Numbered from the stretch's first letter, positions 1 to 6,662 are shown. The stretch is DNA of 7,214 nt from an uncultured Rhodospirillales bacterium (GCA_938074585.1 CALJEW010000322.1:1-7214), one strand, 5' to 3'. Numbers and translations are program-made. The notes: generated by a model from the letters alone, not told the origin.

Positions 1-122
1 TTTTCTGCGTTCACATCAGCCAAAATAACGATTGCGCCTTCTTTAATGAAGCGTTCTGCACACGCAAAACCAATGCCTTGGGCAGCACCAGTTATGATCG
101 TGACTTTATCTTTTAAATTCAT
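1..122 (-). CDS. Short-chain dehydrogenase/reductase (SDR), N-terminal fragment
   Basis: Only the first 40 codons lie in the window; the gene continues past base 1. The peptide opens MNLKDKVTIITGAAQGIGFA, a classical Rossmann-fold start with the SDR glycine motif TGxxxGIG at residues 11-18. The second strand ends in an acidic residue (VILADVN, Asp36), which in this family usually favours NAD(H) over NADP(H). The family comprises cytosolic oxidoreductases acting on alcohols, ketones or 3-hydroxyacyl-CoA; the substrate cannot be told from this piece. The ATG at 122 is preceded by a purine-rich ribosome-binding site (AAAGAGAG) and lies 16 bp after the propionyl-CoA synthetase stop on the same strand. 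The two are therefore probably co-transcribed, and a role in acyl or hydroxyacyl metabolism is a reasonable inference. The SDR call is secure; the role is not. Confidence 0.88.
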   Translation of the reverse strand, partial: MNLKDKVTIITGAAQGIGFACAERFIKEGAIVILADVNAE

Positions 123-138
123 AAACTCTCTTTCTTTA

Positions 139-2046
139 TTAAGTATTTCGAGCAATACTATAACCAATGGACTGTAGCGCTGCATCAATTCCACCTAAAA
201 TAGCTGGATCATCAATGGTCGCTGGCATTTTATAATCCTGATTATCGGCAATTTTTTGCATCGTGCCCCGCAAGATCTTACCAGACCGTGTTTTGGGTAA
301 GCGGTCTACCACTACAGCCAATTTAAAGACGGCAACCGGGCCAATTTTATCGCGGACCAGTTGCACAACTTCCGCCACAACATCCTCATTGGATTTTGTC
401 GCACCTACATTCAATATCAAAAACCCAACCGGTAATTGACCTTTTAGCTGATCTTCGACGCCAATAACGGCGCATTCAGCAACGTCTGGGTGACCGGCTA
501 GAACCTCTTCCATTCCGCCCGTTGATAAACGGTGACCCGCAACATTAATAATGTCGTCGGTACGGGCCATAATTGATAAATAACCATCTTCATCCATAAA
601 CCCAGCATCGGCCGTTTTATAATACCCCGGGTATTCAGCCAAATAAGTATCTATGAAGCGCTGGTCAGCCTTCCATAGGGTTAGTAAAAAGCCCGGCGGC
701 AGAGGTAACTTAATGCTAATAGAACCAATATCGTCACGTGACATTTCATTACACTCATCGTCCAAAACTCGCACATCCCAACCGGGAACAGGTTTCGTCG
801 GCGATCCGGGGCGCACTTCAAAGGCATGGAGCCCCATACAGTTCGATACAATCGGCCATCCGGATTCTGTTTGCCACCAATGATCTATGACGGGAACGCT
901 AAGTTTATCCTCTGCCCATTGAAGGGTATCAGGGTCTGTGCGCTCGCCCGCTAAAAATAGTGTTTCGAATTTGCTCATATCATATTGTTTTATAAAGTCC
1001 CCGTTAGGGTCTTCACGTTTAATTGCGCGGAATGCCGTTGGGGCCGTGAACATGACTTTGACTTTATGTTCAGAAATCACACGCCAAAATGCACCGGCAT
1101 CTGGCGTACCAACGGGCTTTCCTTCGTATAATACGGTTGTACAGCCGTGCAATAAGGGTGCGTAGACAATGTAGCTATGTCCAACAACCCACCCCACATC
1201 AGATGCAGCCCAATAGACATCACCCGGATCGACATTATAAATGTTTTTCATCGACCATTTAAGAGCCACCATATGGCCCCCATTATCGCGAACAACGCCT
1301 TTAGGCTCGCCTGTTGTACCCGATGTGTACAAAATATAAAGCGGGTCTGTGGCAGCGACTGGAGCGCATCCAGCCGGTTCAGCGGTTTTAACTGCTTCGG
1401 CCCAATTGACATCACGCCCCGCAACTAATTCAGCTTCTAATTCAGGCCGCACCAAAATCACGCAAGAACTTGGTTTATGCTTTGCAGTATCAATGGCACT
1501 GTTCAGTAACGGCATATACGGGATCGTCCGGTTGACCTCAATCCCACAGGTCGCACTGATAATAACCTTTGGCGTTGCATCATCAATCCGCACCGCCAAT
1601 TCGTTTGCCGCAAATCCGCCAAAAACGACAGAATGAACAGCCCCCAATCGCGCACAAGCTAACATCGCAATAGCGGCTTCAGCAACCATCGGCATATAAA
1701 TAATAACCCGGTCCCCTTTGCCAACGTCTTGGGTATATAAAACACCCGCAAATTTAGCAACCGCGTCCAAAAGCTCAGAATAGGAATAGGTTTCTTGCGA
1801 CCCGGTAACCGGGCTGTCATAAATCAAACACGCTTGATCGCCCCGGCCTTGTTCCACATGCCGATCAAGAGCGTTATAACAGGTGTTGCATTCAGCTCCC
1901 GCAAACCAACGATAAAAGGGCTTATTGCTGTCATCTAAAACTTTATCCCAAGGCTTAATCCAATCGATTTCCTTGGCCGCTTCAGCCCAAAACTCTTCCG
2001 GATCATCTAACGATTTACGGTATGCTTCATCATATGCGTTGCTCAT
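139..2046 (-). CDS. prpE: Propionyl-CoA synthetase (propionate--CoA ligase), PrpE type
   Basis: This is an AMP-forming acyl-CoA synthetase of the acetyl-/propionyl-CoA synthetase branch. It converts propionate, ATP and CoA to propionyl-CoA, AMP and PPi in the cytosol. The protein is 635 residues from the ATG at 2046, close to E. coli PrpE (628). In order it has an N-terminal ACS-type region (YDEAYRKSLDDPEEFWAEA), the ATP-binding loop YTSGTTGEPKG (about 240-250) followed by the PrpE-like VVRDNGGH, WWQTE (390-394), the hinge region DDIINVAGHRLSTGGMEE (497-514) and the C-terminal KTRSGKILRG with the adenylation lysine near 590. The tail ATIDDP is also typical of PrpE and ACSS3 proteins. A GTG at 2052 would add two residues, but it lies inside the G-rich ribosome-binding site (2052-2056), so the ATG is preferred. 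The gene is divergent from another acyl-CoA ligase and upstream of an SDR. No prpB, prpC or prpD is visible. An acetyl-CoA or broad short-chain synthetase is the main alternative. Confidence 0.92.
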   Translation of the reverse strand: MSNAYDEAYRKSLDDPEEFWAEAAKEIDWIKPWDKVLDDSNKPFYRWFAGAECNTCYNALDRHVEQGRGDQACLIYDSPVTGSQETYSYSELLDAVAKFAGVLYTQDVGKGDRVIIYMPMVAEAAIAMLACARLGAVHSVVFGGFAANELAVRIDDATPKVIISATCGIEVNRTIPYMPLLNSAIDTAKHKPSSCVILVRPELEAELVAGRDVNWAEAVKTAEPAGCAPVAATDPLYILYTSGTTGEPKGVVRDNGGHMVALKWSMKNIYNVDPGDVYWAASDVGWVVGHSYIVYAPLLHGCTTVLYEGKPVGTPDAGAFWRVISEHKVKVMFTAPTAFRAIKREDPNGDFIKQYDMSKFETLFLAGERTDPDTLQWAEDKLSVPVIDHWWQTESGWPIVSNCMGLHAFEVRPGSPTKPVPGWDVRVLDDECNEMSRDDIGSISIKLPLPPGFLLTLWKADQRFIDTYLAEYPGYYKTADAGFMDEDGYLSIMARTDDIINVAGHRLSTGGMEEVLAGHPDVAECAVIGVEDQLKGQLPVGFLILNVGATKSNEDVVAEVVQLVRDKIGPVAVFKLAVVVDRLPKTRSGKILRGTMQKIADNQDYKMPATIDDPAILGGIDAALQSIGYSIARNT

Positions 2047-2094
2047 ATTCACCCCCGCAGGCTTGCTTACTTGATAAATGGAAGAGTTTAAGCC

Positions 2095-2123
2095 ATTTTA
2101 ACTTTGTCTATATCATGCGGCAA
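2095..2123 (-). promoter_or_regulatory. Candidate sigma70-like promoter for prpE
   Basis: Read on the minus strand, TTGCCG (2123-2118) is followed after exactly 17 bp by TAAAAT (2100-2095), matching TTGACA at 4 of 6 and TATAAT at 5 of 6. Transcription would begin near 2088, giving a leader of about 40 nt before the ATG at 2046. It is the best promoter-like match found for this direction in the divergent intergenic region. It is seen by eye only. Confidence 0.45.
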
Positions 2124-2223
2124 AAATGCGAACTTTAAAAGAACGGTTTGAACCCGCCATCATTAACATTTAACGTGATTTGTGATTTTGTTACTTTTTA
2201 TTCGTTAATGACAGGACCATCAG

Positions 2224-3855
2224 ATGACTGCGAACGATATATTTGAAACTAATTTAGACCATAATCCAGCAAATTATGCAGCTTTATCGCCCATTTCGTT
2301 TATTGCACGAACGGCCCACACCTACCCAGACAGATGTTCCGTCATTCACGGATCAAAACGATTTACGTGGAAAGAAACGTTTGCTCGCACCCGGCGACTT
2401 GCCTGCGCGCTGCAAAAGCGCGACTTAAAACCCGGCCAAACGGTCGCGATTATGGGATCGAACACGCCTGAAATGTATGAAGCTGCATTTGGTGTTCCCA
2501 TGGCGGGCTTGGTACTAAACACCATTAATGTGCGCTTAGATGCGGCGAATATTGCTTTTTGCCTAAACCACGGGGAAGCCGAAGTTTTAATTACAGATCG
2601 GGAGTTTTCGGAACCGGTTAAGCAAGCGCTGGCAAAGATTGGTCGCGATATTTTGGTCATCGACATCATGGACAGTGAGTTCAAAGGTGAAGGGGAAACC
2701 TTGGGCTCCATAAGTTACGAAAATTTTTTAAGCGAAGGAGACCCTGAATTTGAATGGGCTTTACCTGCCGATGAATGGCAAGCCATATCATTAAATTATA
2801 CATCGGGCACAACGGGTGACCCCAAAGGAGTGGTTTACCATCACCGCGGTGCTTATTTAAATGCCATGTCAAACATCGTTGGTTGGAACATGGGCCATCA
2901 CCCGGTGTATTTGTGGACCTTACCGATGTTTCATTGCAATGGCTGGTGCTTCCCCTGGTCGATTGCGGCAGTAGGTGGAACCAACGTTTGTTTACGCCAA
3001 GTTAATGCAGGCACAATTTTTGCTGCCATTGGCGATTATGGTGTAACGCATTTCTGTGGCGCTCCAATTGTTCTCAACTTCGTTATTAACGCGACCGCTG
3101 ATGAACGGCGCAACTTTGAACACCAAGTCAACGTAATGACCGCCGCCGCCCCACCACCTGCAAGTACTTTGCAGCGCATGCAAGAACAAGGCTTTAACGT
3201 CACCCATGTTTATGGCTTAACAGAAACCTACGGCCCAGCCGTCATCTGCGCTTGGCACCCCGAATGGGATGAGTTAACGGTCGAGCAGCAAACCGTCAAC
3301 AAAGGACGCCAAGGCGTTAAGTATCATGCCCTTGAAGACTTAACAGTTATGGATCCTGAAACCATGACCCCTGTCCCTGCTGATGGAGAGACCATGGGAG
3401 AAGTGATGTTCAAGGGCAATATCGTTATGAAGGGGTATTTAAAGAACGCCAAAACCACCAGAGAATCTCTTGAAGGTGGCTGGTTCCATTCTGGTGATTT
3501 AGGCGTAATTGAGTCCGATGGTTATATTAAACTGAAAGACAGATCAAAAGATGTCATCATTTCTGGTGGTGAAAACATCTCATCGATTGAAGTTGAAGAC
3601 ACCTTACACAAGCACCCAAGCGTGATGTTTGCTGCCGTTGTCGCCAAACCTGATAATAAATGGGGTGAAGCGCCCTGTGCGTTTGTTGAGTTATTGCCAA
3701 ATTCTGGGGATATAACAGAACAAGACATAATCAATTTTTGCCGTGATAATATGGCCCACTTCAAATGCCCACGGCATGTGATCTTTGGCCCCGTCCCAAA
3801 AACATCGACCGGAAAAATCCAAAAATTTAAGCTGCGCGAACAGATAATGGAGTAA
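2224..3855 (+). CDS. AMP-forming acyl-CoA ligase (fatty-acid / 3-methylmercaptopropionate type)
   Basis: This 543-residue cytosolic adenylate-forming enzyme activates a carboxylic acid to its CoA thioester. Visible motifs are the phosphate loop YTSGTTGDPKG (192-202) followed by VVYHHRGAYLN, LPMFHCNGWCFPW (233-245), YGLTETYGP (330-338), HSGDLG (422-427), the hinge SKDVIISGGENIS (441-453) and PKTSTGKIQKFKLRE with catalytic Lys531. This subfamily includes medium/long-chain fatty-acyl-CoA ligases and DmdB, the 3-methylmercaptopropionyl-CoA ligase of DMSP demethylation. NTINVRLDA and the HCNGW segment, with His237 and Trp241 four residues apart, suit DmdB-like members. Sequence alone cannot settle the substrate, so no symbol is given. 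The ATG at 2224 has AGGA at 2213-2216 as ribosome-binding site. The gene is divergent from prpE and directly precedes a decayed amn gene, with which it once formed an operon. All adenylation motifs are intact. Confidence 0.9.
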   Translation: MTANDIFETNLDHNPANYAALSPISFIARTAHTYPDRCSVIHGSKRFTWKETFARTRRLACALQKRDLKPGQTVAIMGSNTPEMYEAAFGVPMAGLVLNTINVRLDAANIAFCLNHGEAEVLITDREFSEPVKQALAKIGRDILVIDIMDSEFKGEGETLGSISYENFLSEGDPEFEWALPADEWQAISLNYTSGTTGDPKGVVYHHRGAYLNAMSNIVGWNMGHHPVYLWTLPMFHCNGWCFPWSIAAVGGTNVCLRQVNAGTIFAAIGDYGVTHFCGAPIVLNFVINATADERRNFEHQVNVMTAAAPPPASTLQRMQEQGFNVTHVYGLTETYGPAVICAWHPEWDELTVEQQTVNKGRQGVKYHALEDLTVMDPETMTPVPADGETMGEVMFKGNIVMKGYLKNAKTTRESLEGGWFHSGDLGVIESDGYIKLKDRSKDVIISGGENISSIEVEDTLHKHPSVMFAAVVAKPDNKWGEAPCAFVELLPNSGDITEQDIINFCRDNMAHFKCPRHVIFGPVPKTSTGKIQKFKLREQIME

Positions 3856-3862
3856 TCTCAAT

Positions 3863-5253
3863 ATGCCACAACTACCAGACCACATTATTTCTGATGCGCA
3901 ATGTTCAATGACCCCGTGGCAGCCGTGCATCGGTTATTTAAAATTTATGCCAATGCAAAAACCTACTTGCTAGAGCACTTTCAAAAATTTTCTGCGGGTG
4001 ATCAACAGATTGGTAAACTGAATTCTTGGTATCCATAACTAAGGGTCTATGTTCCAAAAGTTGGCGTAAAAACGGGGCGTAGCGTAGCTTATATTATGGC
4101 TCGGCCTCAGATATTGGCGAATACGGCACCACCATTAAAGACCCAACATTGTTCCACAGTTATTTATTGGAACAAATAGAGTTGATTTTAAGCAACCACT
4201 ACACCCTTATTTGGGTTATAATTTTGAACCAAAAATCCCCATTACCTATGTATTAGAGAACTTAACTGCTGATTTAAAACAAGAACAAGTTTCCCAATTA
4301 ACCGATAAATTCAATCTGCCAAACTTATCTGACATCGATGATGAAGTTGCCAATGGAAACAATCGCCCACCGCCGGGGGATCCAAAGCCACTATAATTGT
4401 TCTGTGCTGAGAGCATAGATTATTCGCTATCTCGCCTTTGTCATTACACAGGAACATCACCAGAGTATTTTTAGCAGTTTGTCCTGTTTACCAATTGCCC
4501 ATTCTACTTTGATGAATTTGTTCAATATGGCCTATCAGAAACTAAGAAAAGAAATTCGTTCCGCGCCTTAGTTGAGTCGGGGTCGGGCAATAAAGTTCAC
4601 ACAAACCCATGATTAACGGACGTCCTAGCATGAGGAGAAACCGCAACCAAGCTGCCCCAAATGCCGGCCTATCATATAGTCCGTAGTGAACACAAAGGGG
4701 GGGGCTAGTCAACATTGGTGTTGGGCCGTCCACTGCATCAACCATCACCGATCATGTTGCGGTGCTCAGGCTTCTTTGATGGATGATTATTGGTCATTAT
4801 GCCGGATTGCGCCATACCCAACGTTTAGGCGATTATGTGCTGGCAAACGCTTACGCACGGCGACCACGTGTTAGATAATGATTTGCCCTGAGGTTCCTAT
4901 TCTAGGCATTGCAGAGGCTTAGGTTGCGCTAACTAACGCGATTGTGTATTGCGCTATGATGAGATTTCAATCTTCTTTAACAAATCCCGCGCCATTGCTG
5001 TCGATATAGAATCCAACACAATAGCCGCCAATGGTTTTAGATTACACGTTGCCTATGGTACCCTATTATGTGTTTCCGACAAGCCGAGTCATGGCGAGAT
5101 TAAATTGCCCGGAATGGCTATTTTTAAAAAGAGCGGATTAGTCAACATTTGAAAATCTGTCTCAATGCGTTTGATTCAATGCGTTAAGATATGACCCATG
5201 AGTTGCTCGATTCACGTAAACTAAGGAGCGTCGATGAACCTGCATTTCGTTAA
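3863..5253 (+). pseudogene. amn: AMP nucleosidase pseudogene, near full length
   Basis: AMP nucleosidase hydrolyses AMP to adenine and ribose 5-phosphate. No frame here is open, but pieces in changing frames follow the family from end to end: FNDPVAAVHRLFKIYANAK (3904 on), EYGTTIKDPTLFHSYLLEQ (about 4116 on), NRPPPGDPKPL (to 4393), IDYSLSRLCHYTGTSPEYF, KLPQMPAYHIV (4649 on), LVNIGVGPSTASTITDHVAV (4705 on), IGHYAGLRHTQRLGDYVLAN (4789 on), DHVLDNDLP (4862 on), VPILGIAEA (4893 on), the catalytic-domain stretch SRAIAVDIESNTIAANGFR, YGTLLCVSDKPSHGEIKLPG, and the C-terminus SRKLRSVDEPAFR ending at TAA 5251. In-frame stops lie at 4036, 4394, 4472, 4610, 4631, 4777, 4920 and 5185. Frame changes lie near 4085-4095, 4200-4220, 4697-4704, 4861, 4889-4893 and 5121-5130, possibly also near 3897. 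A stretch of very roughly 35-40 codons is missing around 4942-4950. The relic ATG at 3863 has GGAG at 3849-3852 and follows the ligase stop by 7 bp. It cannot make active enzyme. Confidence 0.93.
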
Positions 5254-5255
5254 CC

Positions 5256-5273
5256 TAAAGCCTCCGGGCTTTA
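5256..5273 (+). terminator. Hairpin terminator after the ligase-amn unit
   Basis: TAAAGCC (5256-5262) pairs perfectly with GGCTTTA (5267-5273) around a TCCG tetraloop, giving a 7-bp stem that starts two bases after the relic amn stop codon. The U-tract is short (TTTAATT), so termination may be modest. The hairpin lies between convergent units and could also act on leftward transcripts from the DUF465 gene at 5478-5311, although no T-run follows on that side. Confidence 0.5.
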
Positions 5274-5310
5274 ATTCAGCTTGAAGGAGTTAAGACTATA
5301 AAAATATTTG

Positions 5311-5478
5311 TCAGTGGGTGCTTATCGTCTCAAGCTCATCTTTAATTGCTAGCTTTTGTTTTTTCAAGGCTGCCAGTTCGATTTCATTCGGATAAGGAAT
5401 TTTAGAGTGCGCATCCAGAGCATTTTCTATCGTTGCATGTTTAACTTTCAGAGAATCGATTCTATTCTGCAAACTCAC
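5311..5478 (-). CDS. Small DUF465 (YdcH-like) protein, copy 1
   Basis: This 55-residue, highly charged, probably all-helical protein begins MSLQNRIDSLKVKHATIENA and ends in the family signature LAALKKQKLAIKDELETIS. It matches the DUF465/YdcH family of small antiparallel helical-hairpin proteins: two helices around a Pro-containing turn (HSKIPYPNE, residues 24-32) and a Lys-rich second helix with LKxxKLxxKDE. The molecular role of the family is unknown. The GTG at 5478 is chosen as start because GAGGAGG lies 8 nt upstream and family members begin M-S-L. A longer frame from a GTG at 5514 would translate through that ribosome-binding site. The gene is divergent from a second DUF465 gene 162 bp away and convergent with the amn relic. 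Confidence 0.85.
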   Translation of the reverse strand: MSLQNRIDSLKVKHATIENALDAHSKIPYPNEIELAALKKQKLAIKDELETISTH

Positions 5479-5486
5479 GGTGGTAT

Positions 5487-5493
5487 CCTCCTC
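5487..5493 (-). promoter_or_regulatory. Strong Shine-Dalgarno that fixes the DUF465 copy 1 start
   Basis: Minus-strand GAGGAGG is the most consensus-like ribosome-binding site seen in the window. It is separated by 8 nt (ATACCACC) from the GTG at 5478. Its position inside the longer open frame argues that the upstream GTG at 5514 is not used, and it may compensate for the GTG start. Confidence 0.75.
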
Positions 5494-5548
5494 ATAAATG
5501 GTTAGTTTAAACACTTATTACTTAACTACATTTTTATTTGAAAATCTA

Positions 5549-5594
5549 TAGAGATTAAGTTACATTTGTAGGCATTACAACTTACCAATCTCTA
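5549..5594. repeat. Imperfect inverted repeat (dyad) between the divergent DUF465 genes
   Basis: The left arm TAGAGATT-AAGTT (5549-5561) is complementary to the right arm AACTT-acc-AATCTCTA (5579-5594). This gives 13 paired positions interrupted by a 3-nt bulge (ACC, 5584-5586), with a 17-nt loop or spacer between the arms. The dyad sits mid-way in the 162-bp gap between two divergent DUF465 genes and overlaps the candidate promoter elements of the rightward gene. It could be an operator shared by both genes or, if transcribed, an RNA stem-loop in a 5' leader. No known binding-site family was recognised. Confidence 0.6.
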
Positions 5595-5611
5595 CGAGCT
5601 TCTGATAGAAT
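5582..5611 (+). promoter_or_regulatory. Candidate promoter for DUF465 copy 2
   Basis: TTACCA (5582-5587) and TAGAAT (5606-5611) are 18 bp apart. The -10 hexamer matches consensus at 5 of 6 and is preceded by TGA, an extended -10 feature. Transcription would start near 5618, about 22 nt before the ATG. A second possible pair, TTGAAA (5538-5543) and TACATT (5561-5566) with a 17-bp spacer, overlaps the left arm of the dyad. Which one is used cannot be decided here. Confidence 0.35.
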
Positions 5612-5640
5612 ATGTTTTCTCTTGGAAACGTCAGGGTATT

Positions 5641-5841
5641 ATGGACGACATCAAAACACTTACTCTAAAATTGGAAGACTTACGGACAGAACATCGGGAT
5701 TTAGATGATGTTATTGAACACCTAACCGGCGATGGATCAACTGATCAGTTGCAGATGCAGCGCCTCAAAAAGCGTAAACTTCTTTTGAAAGATCAAATTA
5801 TTTTCTTCCGAAACGAATTACTTCCCGACATCATTGCATAA
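5641..5841 (+). CDS. Small DUF465 (YdcH-like) protein, copy 2
   Basis: This 66-residue charged helical protein shows the same hairpin layout as the divergent copy. The first helix is TLKLEDLRTEHRDLDDVIEHL (about 7-27), the turn is TGDGSTDQ, and the second helix carries LKKRKLLLKDQI (about 42-53), the DUF465 signature. The family function is unknown. It differs considerably from copy 1 outside the Lys-rich motif, so the pair are diverged paralogues and not a recent duplication. The ATG at 5641 has only a weak, close ribosome-binding site (AGGG, 4 nt upstream). The gene ends 10 bp before the stop of the convergent degenerate GGDEF gene, with no terminator hairpin in the gap, so the two transcripts probably overlap at their 3' ends. 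Confidence 0.82.
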   Translation: MDDIKTLTLKLEDLRTEHRDLDDVIEHLTGDGSTDQLQMQRLKKRKLLLKDQIIFFRNELLPDIIA

Positions 5842-5851
5842 ATCACAATAT

Positions 5852-6577
5852 CTAAACCATATTTTGATCGGCCAACAGCACAGCCGCCTGTGCATCAACA
5901 ACATAACGTAAATCTGCAATACCTATTAGAAACTGAATAGGGATGGAGCTCCCACCCATATCAATCGGCTCGGCACATACTGTTGAGACGATTTGTTCAG
6001 CCGATCGTTTTGCTTGAATGTAATCCACACCCAACATCAGCAGGGCAAAATCATTACCACAAATATTACCAAACGCTGTTGTTTCCTCAATGGTGTTTGA
6101 TACGCGTTCGCATATTTCTGTTAAATAACGATCAAGTCCTTGGCGCCCAAGTTCCCGACGAACCTGATCCGCATTCGCTATATGCATCAATATCAGGATA
6201 GGTGGGATTGAAAGCGCAGCTTTGTGGACAATAACATGGTCAATTTCACGAAGAATTTCGCGCCGATTTGGCACGTTTAAAAAAACATGCTTAGCGGCAA
6301 GCCCCTTAAATTCGTCACCCCTGTGCTCCGCCGCATCTAATCTGCGCCGTAAGGGCTCAATTTCGTGGCGCAGAGTATCGATAATCGATTGAACTTCTGG
6401 CGTAAAAGCGCCAATTAAGCTTTGATCGATATCAACGGCATCGCTATTTCGCCAAGAACTAGATGGTGTTTTGTCATCTTCTTTTTTATCTGCATCAGAA
6501 GAATGATCTCGGCCATGATGGGGTGTCCGAGAATCGGGGTGCTTAGGCATAATTGGACTTGCTTGATTTATATCCAT
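5852..6577 (-). CDS. Degenerate GGDEF-domain protein, probably catalytically inactive
   Basis: The product has 241 residues and no signal peptide or membrane segment. Residues 1-50 are polar and probably disordered, rich in His, Asp, Lys and Ser. About 58-92 is likely helical or coiled coil (EVQSIIDTLRHEIEPLRRRL), and 97-235 fits a GGDEF (diguanylate cyclase) fold. Landmarks are VPNRREI (102-108) for the LPNRR motif, ICGNDFALLMLG (172-183) for the GGDEF loop and IPIQFLIGIADL (212-223) for the closing strand. The signature is CGNDF instead of GGDEF. The first-strand metal-binding Asp region reads ILMHIANADQV, and no RxxD inhibitory site lies five residues before the loop. Cyclic-di-GMP synthesis is therefore unlikely, and a scaffold or regulatory role is inferred. 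The ATG at 6577 is preceded by CGGAG with 8-nt spacing. The gene is divergent from purE and convergent with DUF465 copy 2. Confidence 0.78.
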   Translation of the reverse strand: MDINQASPIMPKHPDSRTPHHGRDHSSDADKKEDDKTPSSSWRNSDAVDIDQSLIGAFTPEVQSIIDTLRHEIEPLRRRLDAAEHRGDEFKGLAAKHVFLNVPNRREILREIDHVIVHKAALSIPPILILMHIANADQVRRELGRQGLDRYLTEICERVSNTIEETTAFGNICGNDFALLMLGVDYIQAKRSAEQIVSTVCAEPIDMGGSSIPIQFLIGIADLRYVVDAQAAVLLADQNMV

Positions 6578-6662
6578 AAAATCACTCCGTTCGTCAAAAA
6601 ACTGGATACGGACTGCACGTGTTAAAAAATACCTCGGTTTGGTTAATAAATCATTGATCTAC

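Noticed and set aside
2047..2052. GTG at 2052 as the prpE start
   Set aside because: It lies within the only good ribosome-binding site and would add just two residues; the ATG at 2046 is correctly spaced from it.
2346..2711. Antisense open frames inside the acyl-CoA ligase, and similar ones opposite prpE
   Set aside because: They lack domain character and overlap strongly supported coding frames; they are shadows.
4211..4396. Small open frame from TTG as an independent gene
   Set aside because: Its product (including NRPPPGDPKPL) is a middle piece of the AMP nucleosidase relic, continuous with homology before and after it in other frames.
4686..4874. 62-codon open frame as a small protein
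   Set aside because: The family-matching frame here is a different one (LVNIGVGPS, then IGHYAGLR), so this frame is an out-of-frame shadow of the relic.
4949..5152. 67-codon open frame as a small purine-related gene
   Set aside because: It is the C-terminal catalytic-domain fragment of the amn relic, without its own start signal, and it shifts frame at the T5A5 tract near 5121-5130.
3863..5253. Programmed frameshifting or stop-codon recoding to make a functional AMP nucleosidase
   Set aside because: Too many lesions of all three stop types, several frameshifts and a catalytic-domain deletion; no single recoding mechanism would rescue it.
3863..5253. Sequencing error as the cause of the broken amn
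   Set aside because: Flanking genes of similar length are free of frameshifts, and the relic has substitution-type stops and a large deletion as well as homopolymer changes.
5479..5514. N-terminal extension of DUF465 copy 1 from GTG 5514
   Set aside because: It would translate through the strong GAGGAGG site, and the family normally begins at the downstream M-S-L.
5842..5851. Bidirectional terminator between DUF465 copy 2 and the GGDEF-like gene
   Set aside because: The gap is only 10 bp and contains no inverted repeat.
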